A DNA stretch of 64,000 nucleotides from Paraconiothyrium sp. Pb-2020 (taxonomy: Eukaryota; Ascomycota; Dothideomycetes; Pleosporales; Didymosphaeriaceae), in contig JAJUBI010000004.1 of NCBI GenBank assembly GCA_022419385.1, positions 3,639,286 to 3,703,285 of the forward strand, written 5' to 3'. The notes beneath the pieces are model-generated. The model was given only the letters and a program-made list of their open reading frames with translations, was not told the origin of the DNA and ran no database searches. Made by a program: the position numbers and the translations under genes. Below are positions 55,991 through 64,000 of this stretch, in pieces (the stretch's first letter is position 1; the number at the start of each line of letters is the position of its first letter).

Positions 55991-58659
55991 ATGGATACGA
56001 CTATTCAATTCGCAGGCGATCCGGCTCCGAGGCGACAACACAGGGATGTCGATGTCGGCGGCGTTGTACCGCTTCGGGTGCGGTCGCGTTCTCATGGAAG
56101 AAAAAGCTCGTTTGAGATCTTCAAAGAAGGCGCCGTAGAAGCTGCGGAAGACGAAGATGCGGGTTTACGGAACGAAAGCGACTACAAGCGTAGACAGGTG
56201 CGTTTGTACCTGTACAAGGATAGTAAGCATACTAACGATTCCGAGGCTTTCAGCTTCGCTCAGGTGCTCATGCTCGCTTACCAGAGTGTCGGTGTCATCT
56301 ACGGTGACATTGGCACCTCGCCGCTCTATGTCTTCTCCAGCACGTTCATTGAAGCACCAGATAGGGCGAATCTGCTGGGTGTGCTCTCACTCATCATCTG
56401 GTCTCTTACTCTTATGGTCACATTCAAATACGTTATCATCATCCTTCGTGCCGACAACGATGGTGAAGGAGGTACATTTTCGACGTATTCGTTGCTGTCG
56501 CGTTATGTATGTACCCAGGTTCGGCGCCTTCCACGACTTGCTGACATCTTGTAGGCGAATATCGCGAACCGCGACCCGCGTGAAGCTACCATGATTCGTA
56601 CGTTCAACATATACGGCTACCATACATCCTTCTGATTTGTATACGCAGGCATGGAACGTTTCAGGACCAACGAGCTCAGTAAATCGCAGAAGTCCTTCCG
56701 CTCCACGATCGAGGGAACCAAGTTCTTCCGCCGACTATTGAAAACTATCGGTGTTTTCGCCGTGTCTATGGTCATGGCTGATGGTGTCTTGACTCCGGCG
56801 CAGTCCGTCTTGGGTGCTGTTCAAGGCCTGAATGTGGTCAAGCCCGACATTAACAAGTCCACCATTGTCGGCGTAACCTGCGCTATTCTGATTTTGCTGT
56901 TCCTCCTGCAGCCTCTTGGAATCTCTAAGCTTACGATGGCATTCTCTCCCATCGTCATTGTTTGGCTTGCGTTCAACGCTGGGTTTGGAATATACAATTT
57001 AGCTAAGTTAGTACTCTGAACACCGGATCTGGGTTCCACTGACCGTTCTAGCCACGACTATACCATTCTCAAAGCCTTCAATCCGTCCTACGCATTTGAA
57101 TACCTCGCCCGCAATAGATACGAAGGATGGCGAAGTCTCGGAGGCATACTTCTTTGCTTTACTGGTGTCGAAGCGCTCTTTGCCGATATTGGAGCTTTCA
57201 GTCGCCATGCGGTGCAAATTAGCTGGCTTGGTTATGCTTATCCTTGTCTGTTGCTAGCATACTCTGGCCAAGCCGCTTTTATCAGCGAACACCCCGACGC
57301 ATATTCGAATCCTTTCTATAACTGCGTTCCCAACGGGTGGCTCTATCCCTCTTTGGTCATTGCTATTCTGGCTGCAATCGTCGCCTCTCAAGCTATGATA
57401 ACTGCCACTTTCCAGGTAAGTAGGTCGTCTTTGAGTTGCAACGTAGTACTAATACATTCGAGCTCCTCGCCCAGATAATGAAGTTGTCGTACTTCCCTCA
57501 AATCAAGGTCGTTCACACTTCGACAAAATATCATGGCCAGCTTTATGTGCCCGCTGTCAACTGGTTATTGATGGTAGGCACCGTCATCGTCGCCGCTGTG
57601 TACAACAACACTACGTCACTTGGTAACGCTTACGGTGTATGCGTGATGTTCGTCACATTCTTCGACACCTGCATGGTTACGCTAGTTGCAATTCTTGTTT
57701 GGCGCATCAAACCATACTTCGTCTTTCTGCCATGGCTTACCATTGCAAGCATGGACGGAGCTTTCCTATCTTCCGCCCTCACCAAGGTGCCGGATGGTGC
57801 TTGGTTCACGATCCTGCTTTCCATCCTGATCGCCACTGTCTTCATCCTGTGGCGCTTTGGAAAGGAGCAGCAATGGTTCGCAGAGGCTGAAGACCGCTTT
57901 CCAACAACGCATTTCGTCAAAACGTTCGACGACGGGCGAATCAAGCTCACTGAGAAGTTTGGCGGGAAAGCACTCACCTCCATTGAAGGGTTTGGTATCT
58001 TCTTCGACAAGGCTGGTGAGACAACACCGATCGTCTTCAGCCAGTTCATCCGCAAGCTCGCTACTGCACCAGAAGTCATCGTATTCTTCCATCTTCGCCC
58101 GCTAGAGGTACCCTCGGTCGCCTTTGAGGACCGCTACCATGTCTCGCGTCTCGCTCTAACAAACTGCTATCGCTTGGTTGTACGACACGGCTATATGGAC
58201 GAAGTCATTACACCGGACCTGGCATCACTCATCTACGAAAAGGTCCACGATCACATCGTCAGCCGTGCGCTTGACCGTGAAGGCGAAGGCAAAACAGCCA
58301 CCGGAACCGATGTGAACGATGGAGCCGACGCAAACAGGGTCAATGCAAGGATCGCTCTTACCGAAAAGGACGCCTCCGAGCCCGCATCCTCCGAGCCGAG
58401 TGCTAGGCACGAACCAACTCCTACTGCAAGCGTTTCTAGCACTACTGCTAGGCTAACATCCCTGGAGCGTGCCTTCAACCACGAAGTGCTGTACATCATT
58501 GGCAAGGAGCAGATGAAGGTCAAGCGTGGGACGAATTTGTTTCGCAAAATTTTACTCCGCGCCTTCTTGTTCATTAGAGAGAACACACGGACTAAGATCG
58601 CTAGCTTGGATGTTGACCGCGATCGTGTCATTGAGGTCGGCTTTGTGAAAGACGTATGA
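55991..58659 (+). CDS. HAK/KUP high-affinity potassium transporter
   Basis: Five exons: 55991..56506, 56555..56597, 56649..57006, 57052..57415, 57463..58659, about 825 residues. The last acceptor has a perfect TACTAATAC branch. It is a plasma-membrane K+ transporter of the HAK/KUP family. Landmarks: YQSVGVIYGDIGTSPLYVFS (first helix), DNDGEGGTFSTYSLLSRY, TIGVFAVSMVMADGVLTPAQ, TGVEALFADIGAFSRHAVQI, FQLLAQIMKLSYFPQIKVVH and YNNTTSLGNAYGVC. The short 43-nt exon restores NIANRDPREATMI. The hydrophilic C-terminal third is cytoplasmic, including a Ser/Thr-rich insertion near 740-785. Confidence 0.92.
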
Positions 58660-59005
58660 CACTATAAGATCGGGGCAGGTATGTACCGGGCCTCTCGGCG
58701 CTCGTGCGCTCTTGTAGTGCATCTTACTACTACTGAGATGTGCTTCTATAGACCGTCGTTGCTTCGATACGACGGCTCTTCTTCCGCGTTCAAACAGAGA
58801 AGTAGATTCTCTCTGCACAATGTCTTTGTCGTGGTATCTTTGAGTCCTTGCAATCATGTGCACTCCTTTGTCGAACCATCGTGCACCAACATCTGCACAA
58901 TGCCCATGAACTCCTCTTTAACACCCACTGGACGCTAAGTTAGATGTCCAATTCCCTCCCCGCGCTTGTAGTGAGACAGAAACTCAAGTCAACTCGGTTC
59001 AAGCG
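58660..59005. other. Intergenic spacer
   Basis: About 350 bp. The HAK 3' UTR and the promoter of the next gene. No gene seen. Confidence 0.4.
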
Positions 59006-60727
59006 ATGTCTGGCTCTACACATCCTGCTGGGGACCCGGCTCCTTCATTGGCGTCCCCCGGCAGGCTTCCCACTGCTTCTGGCACAAACAACGGTAGGGT
59101 TATCTCAAAGGTACCAGGCCCAAAACGTCCTGCAGGTCAGGCACTTACACCTGCGACCTCCACTAATAAACCTAAATCATCTACCCCCACGTCTCGAAGC
59201 GTAGCCCCTGGTGGCAAACCCAAAGTAACGACTACGCAGTCCGTGCAGAAGGCTGAGCCTACCGTGCGCACCGGGCAGAATAACCGCACTCGTATACCAA
59301 ACACTAAACCCGCATCAGCCACACGATCGACTGTGTCAAGTCGCGCTACAGCACCTACAGCGCCTAGAAAGCCGCGGAGTCTGCTGAACGACACGGAATC
59401 GTGGAAGGCAAAATATGAAGCGCAACTGAAGGAAACCCGAAAAGCACAGAGCGAATTGGAAAAGGCGAAGGGTGAGCATGCTGGGAAGCTCGCTGCTAGC
59501 GAGGCCTGCCGAGAGCAAGCTGATCGTGAAGCTGCCGACGCCGCAGAGCGGCTCGTCAAGGTGCTAGCTGATCTGGAGCTGAGCCAACAAGCCAAGGACC
59601 AATTCTCCATCCAGGTCGATTACGCCTGCCAGCGCATCGAGGAACTGGAGATTCAAGCCAAGCTCGCTGGAGAGCTGCAGACCGAACTTAACAGCTTGCG
59701 TAACGTCCGACTCCCAACAGTGGAGCAAGAGATTAAAGCACTCAAGCAGGAACTCAGCCAGATGTTGGAAGATGCAGAGAAGTCTCCGAATGCTCTCGCC
59801 TGCGCAGGTGGCGCGTGTCAGTATAAAACGCGTAAGTGCCCTGAAGCTTTTCCAAATTTCCTTCGGGAGATTGAAATTTACATCGACCACCTGGAAAAGA
59901 CTTGCCAATTGCTTGAATCAAAGTATACCGAAGCGGCGTTTGAAATTGAAGATCTCCAGAATGTTGTCACCCCCTTGCAGACTGCTAATGGCAACCTCAA
60001 AGGCCAGTATCAGGATCTTATGTACGGGCACAACCAGTTGGCGCGAGACCTTGAAGACTTACAGGTCGACAAGCCAGTCCTCAGGGTCGTGAATATCGCG
60101 CCTCGGACAGACTCAAGTTGCTCGTCTTCATCCGTAGCTTCCAAGCATTCGGGCGTCGTAAGCGCTGTTGAAATAGTGCCGTCCTCCGCTCTTAAGCCAG
60201 CCTCGACATTCTCGGGCATCATCGCCCGGATCGAAACAGATGCTCGTTCACTACCGAAACTTGGTATGGCCAGCATTTCTACGGTCGTCACTCAGCCAAC
60301 TCATCTCCCTTCAACGCACAAACCTCGACCGCCTCTTGACCGAGCGCTCCAAATCACAATCAACATCGAGCAATCTGCCCGCGCTAAACTCACCCTTCTC
60401 CAGCGGCTGACTGCCATCACCACACAGGACTCCACTTTCAAGATCAACGGTCCAGCAGATATCGTAAAGGCGCTCGTCCACGGCATGGAAGATGCGCAAA
60501 CACGTGCGATGCACAACGAGGCCAAAGTTCTAGAGCTTCAGCAGATGATGTGGTCCTACATTGGGGAGTTAGAGCAGATGAAGAAGGCCGGTTGCAATAT
60601 AGTTGAGCACAAGAATCTAGCAGAGGAGCTGGCGGCTATGAGTGCACGACTTCAGATGCAGGATATGCTACTTGCTGACTATGGTAGGCAGTTGGCGCGG
60701 TTCAAGCAAGGTCGCATCGTTGATTGA
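59006..60727 (+). CDS. Coiled-coil protein with basic disordered N-terminus
   Basis: 573 residues, intronless. Residues 1-125 are rich in Pro, Ser, Thr, Lys and Arg and look disordered (VISKVPGPKRPAGQALTPAT). From about 130 to 260 there is a strong coiled coil (KYEAQLKETRKAQSELEKAK, QQAKDQFSIQVDYACQRIEE), another near 285-355, and a short one near 490-560 (IGELEQMKKAG). A central Cys pair region (CAGGACQYKTRKC) is odd but fits no zinc finger I recognise. It may be a cytoskeletal or spindle-pole-type scaffold; this is only a guess. Confidence 0.68.
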   Translation: MSGSTHPAGDPAPSLASPGRLPTASGTNNGRVISKVPGPKRPAGQALTPATSTNKPKSSTPTSRSVAPGGKPKVTTTQSVQKAEPTVRTGQNNRTRIPNTKPASATRSTVSSRATAPTAPRKPRSLLNDTESWKAKYEAQLKETRKAQSELEKAKGEHAGKLAASEACREQADREAADAAERLVKVLADLELSQQAKDQFSIQVDYACQRIEELEIQAKLAGELQTELNSLRNVRLPTVEQEIKALKQELSQMLEDAEKSPNALACAGGACQYKTRKCPEAFPNFLREIEIYIDHLEKTCQLLESKYTEAAFEIEDLQNVVTPLQTANGNLKGQYQDLMYGHNQLARDLEDLQVDKPVLRVVNIAPRTDSSCSSSSVASKHSGVVSAVEIVPSSALKPASTFSGIIARIETDARSLPKLGMASISTVVTQPTHLPSTHKPRPPLDRALQITINIEQSARAKLTLLQRLTAITTQDSTFKINGPADIVKALVHGMEDAQTRAMHNEAKVLELQQMMWSYIGELEQMKKAGCNIVEHKNLAEELAAMSARLQMQDMLLADYGRQLARFKQGRIVD

Positions 60728-61326
60728 GTCTATCATTCCGCTCATAACGAGATCTTGTGAGGTCAAGGACGGACCGGAAAGAATTTGACGGCGTTGACAC
60801 TCTGGAATACTTGGTAAGCTTTGACACTCTCCTCCTGTCATTATTGTAAGAAGTGGTAATCGTAAATAAAATTTTGATCATATATCGCCTTGTGTTATGG
60901 AACCATGATAAAATCCACGTTGAAATAGTGAAGTGTCTACCCTACCTGGGTAACCCTGTAGGTAACGACGATCGAACTCCAGGTTGGAGTAGGCCCGAGT
61001 GTTTAGGGTAAAGGGATCGGAATACACTGCTATGGACTGCAAAAAAACTACAAGGTCCTCAAACCTTGTTCCTCGGCAAGATCTTGATCACGTAGCTACA
61101 AAGTGCAGCGGGCCAGACATTAAGTGCATGAAGTTTCACGGTGAGGCTATCCGAAGTCGACCGTCAATGTATTACCAGAGATATTCGTGAATTCCTATGT
61201 ACGTTCTGGCAGCTGATAGTTGCAGATATACTAATTCTGAATTGTTGCCCAGGTGGCTCTTTACACTGAAGGAAATGAAGCGTGACTCAGATATAAAGTC
61301 GTCACCACGAATGATCACCGCGAGAC
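60728..61326. other. Convergent intergenic spacer
   Basis: About 600 bp. No gene seen; small random ORFs only. Confidence 0.4.
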
Positions 61327-62007
61327 CTAATTCCAAGATCCGCGGCCTCCAGCGATACCAGTTGACCAGCCGACACTACCACATTGGAAAGTCAGCTTGA
61401 CCTCCCCATCTCTGATGAACTGTAACCCTCCATACGGCTAAAGGACACTTGGTTAGTTAAGATATTCTACATAACACAACTTTCGAAGGAGGGTATGAAC
61501 TTACTCCGATAGCCGCCCACTGCACATCGTAGTCTCCACTGATGTCGTTTGGATCGTTGTAGTAGAGATCGCCACTACGGAAAGTGGATGTCAGCATTAG
61601 CAAAACACACATATGTGGAAGAGCACGATCTATTCGGTCCTCTCACTCCATAAGGTACGGCTAACTTACAACAAAGCACCAGCTGGAAACCCGGGAGAAA
61701 ATCCCCCAAGATTGGCGGTGAAGCTCTTCCCGTATGCATCAACCGTGAGTCGTTGATAAACCCACAGGTTCAACAAGCTGCCCTTTCCGCTCGTTTTGGA
61801 TTTAAAAGCGCCAGCATCGTTGCTCATGGCCTTGATGCTCACAGTAGAGTCGGGGAGATTTCGACCGAGTAGACGAAGTGTTTCGACACCGTCGGGCTGG
61901 GAAACGATGAAGTCATGGAAAGCTTGAAGTTCGGACTCGAGAACCGGCTGAGGCTGGTTCTTAGTGAGGACATCCTGGAGTATGGTCAAGGTTTCGACTT
62001 GGGCCAT
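61327..62007 (-). CDS. VapA-like (R_equi_Vir family) beta-barrel protein
   Basis: Exons 62007..61670, 61574..61505 and 61437..61327 encode about 172 residues; introns GTAAGT ... CCGTAG (95 nt) and GTAAGT ... CTTTAG (67 nt) keep phase. The C-terminal 110 residues are glycine-rich beta strands (NLWVYQRLTVDAYGKSFTAN, LGGFSPGFPAGAL, FGDLYYND, then a G-I-A-G-G-R-G-S-W end). This pattern resembles the bacterial VapA barrel family, which is known to occur in some fungi; I base this on recognition, not a search. No signal peptide; the N-terminal 55 residues are helical (VETLTILQDVLTKNQPQP). Only one cysteine. The role in a fungus is unknown. Confidence 0.65.
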
Positions 62008-64000
62008 TGTAGTTCTGATAGAAGGTTTAGGAAAGATAGTATTGAGATTGCAGCTGGAGATGGCGTGTAAAAGTTGGGAAAGACAGCGTATTTATACTTA
62101 AATGGGTTGCTATGGCGGGACTCGGCAGATAGAGTATCCCTTGCAATACTACAAAGTTGAAAGAGCGCTTCAACCCGTTGAAATCCCGGTTTGGGAGGAT
62201 AGCTAGGCTTGAAATGCGTCTTTCAGCCAGGCCACTCTCCCTTTGCAGCGACTTGATGTGTTTCTGGCGAGTACGATATCGTCAATTGTGCTAGCCTTCG
62301 CAACAACAATAATGAGGAGCTGAAAGGGCACTTTCCATCGTTTGAAATTACCGCTTCGGAGGGATTGCGAAGGTGGATATGCCTCCCTCAGCTGCGCCAC
62401 TCATTGCTTTGAGCTTCATCGAGGGTCGTCTGGTTCCGTACGGCATTATCTAGTAGGCTAGATATCGTAGTAAGGTAAAGGCGAGCTGAACGAGCGCCTT
62501 GGGTATGTTGGAGCACCTGCTTTGTGAAGTAGCCAGGGTATATCAGCTGCGCCACTTTTCTTTTGGGCTGATTTCAGCGTATAGATCGACAATAGTCGGC
62601 CCCTTCTACATGAAAGTGACATAATCAAACTGTAATGCTTGGTCGGCTGCCCATAAAAGTGCTATCATCAAGGCTAGCCCTCTGCTGTGTTTTGCCTACA
62701 ATTACTAAGAAGGAACCCTCTCGGCTTTCCATGCACGTGTGCGATAGAGTTGTATAATGGGGGATTACATCATCACTTACAGGCTACCTGGGTAGTGTCT
62801 AACGCTCAAGAGCCTAGCAGAAGGCGAATCGCACCAAACGAACATCTCATCGACGCTAGCAAGGACAACGGCTATGACCTTGCGCCGTAAGCATCTAGCC
62901 CAGAGTGTAGGGGTAGGCGACGAAGAGGCCACCGCTAGGCGGCTTCAAGCAGTGCGGGGTAAAAATAACCCTATGCGACCCTGCTATCCTAGGAGGCGCA
63001 TCCCGGCCCGGTATAACGTAGGTGAAAGCACGATAGGGAGAAAGGAGCATCAGCTGGGTATTGCATGCCAAGAAAAGGTGGGAACACGAAGCCTTGTTGA
63101 ACGGGTCTGAAGGTGGCACTAAGAATGTGGAGGTACGACTCCGCATTGAAAGCATTTCTTCTATCCTTCAGACCTTGATAACAGATAGAAAAATGTTGAG
63201 CTCGGGATTGGACAAGGCGGCTTCCAGCCGATCAGACTATCGAACTTGTTCCAGGAATAATCTTCAGCTCAGTCCTTTGCCTAGTATGACGCAGGTGGTA
63301 GTCAGTCGAGAGTAGATGGGGCCGATACATGTGTTCCAGTCTTGTGGCATGAAATACGGTTGATAGCCTACGGTGCATGGTGGCCTGTTGCGTTGGTCTT
63401 TGTTCCGGAACACAAGGATTCATTACGTGTGAATATTTGGACACCGATAGGATGGTTTGCTCCACAGGGTAATACTTTATGTAGCGATATAAGTTGGTCT
63501 TTGATCGCTATGACGTTGCCCGTGCTTTCGCCTAGTGAACAGTCAGGTCACGTGGCATTCCAATGTCTGGGCACCCAAAATGTCTCTTTTGACCTGATGA
63601 AGGAAGAAAGACTTCATCTAATCGCACTTTCCAAAATATGCGCATTCATCCTGCCCCATATGTTGATGTGGAAGCTGCGTAAGCTGAGATCGTGGTAACA
63701 ACAAAGTTTAGCGTGCTACGCTGTGATGTGTGATGGCTGCCTACTGACGTCCGCTAACACACTCGCCGCAGTCTGGTCGGAACAGCGACAACACGCCTAT
63801 CTGTCCTTTTGGCTTAGCTCAACTTACATCTTCCTTTCCGCTTCTCATACTCACTTCGGTGCCATCGCGCATTTCTCTTGCAAACAACGCTGACGTAATC
63901 TTGTCGCGATTCCCGACAACGCAGAACGGGCGCGAGTCAAGTCAGCGCTCGGCCGTTCACCATGCTCAAGATCAATCCTTCCAGATTCTACGTGCAATAT
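62008..64000. other. Gene-poor end of the window
   Basis: About 2 kb. No supportable gene on either strand. The region from 63730 looks like a promoter, and an ATG at 63962 opens a frame (MLKINPSRF) that runs off the end; it could be the start of the next gene but is too short to call. Confidence 0.4.

Noticed and set aside
62874..63110. ORF with a weak helix-turn-helix-like stretch, possible transposase remnant
   Set aside because: Only a vague resemblance; no terminal repeats, no flanking transposase domain.
1..64000. CRISPR arrays, bacterial operons, tRNA genes, intact transposons
   Set aside because: The sequence is fungal nuclear DNA; I found no regular spaced repeats, no convincing cloverleaf and no terminal repeats with transposase.

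Overview
The window is nuclear DNA from a filamentous ascomycete, most likely a Dothideomycete (Mycosphaerellales/Capnodiales-like; this placement is inference from gene content). Genes are split by short GT-AG introns of about 42-100 nt with CTRAC/CTAAT-type branch points. Recognised proteins include Dbp7, Rad18, Elp4, Tyw2, Rpb8, a Hak-type K+ transporter and a Dfg5/Dcw1-like GH76 enzyme. There are no operons or ribosome-binding sites. Exon joins were built by hand from splice motifs, reading phase and family knowledge.

Left part (1-13 kb): DBP7, RAD18 and an orphan gene run head to tail. They are followed by a small single-pass membrane protein, a large nuclear-looking orphan with a Y/Q/P-rich tail and a triple-hairpin repeat downstream, and a six-exon CorA-like gene on the minus strand. 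Between 13.5 and 18 kb lie a small three-exon ORF, a decayed kinase-family pseudogene and two orphan genes with related C-terminal ends. A secreted-protein gene follows at 18.1-18.7 kb.

Housekeeping block (19.4-28.7 kb): ELP4, a small membrane protein, a secretory EF-hand protein, TYW2, a DUF4743/Nudix protein, RPB8 and an F-box protein, mostly as divergent or convergent pairs. A 3.3 kb gene-poor gap follows.

Metabolic block (31.9-39.0 kb): an FHS-family sugar permease, a GPI-anchored GH76 alpha-1,6-mannanase-like protein, and a divergent pair encoding the two halves of the Tm-1-like (UPF0261 plus TIM-barrel) system from a shared 156-bp promoter.

Accessory block (39.5-50.2 kb): the most unusual region. 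It holds a head-to-tail array of four full-length paralogues and one degenerate paralogue of a two-domain protein family I do not recognise. Their variable, disordered 5' halves are interrupted only by phase-1 introns, and both conserved domains sit in one uninterrupted 3' exon. A diverged 340-bp tandem duplication lies within the array.

Right part (50.4-64 kb): a SET-domain protein, a Cys-rich single-pass surface protein, a 2.9 kb gap, a five-exon HAK/KUP K+ transporter, a coiled-coil orphan, and a three-exon gene for a protein resembling the bacterial VapA (R_equi_Vir) beta-barrel family. The last 2 kb show no supportable gene.
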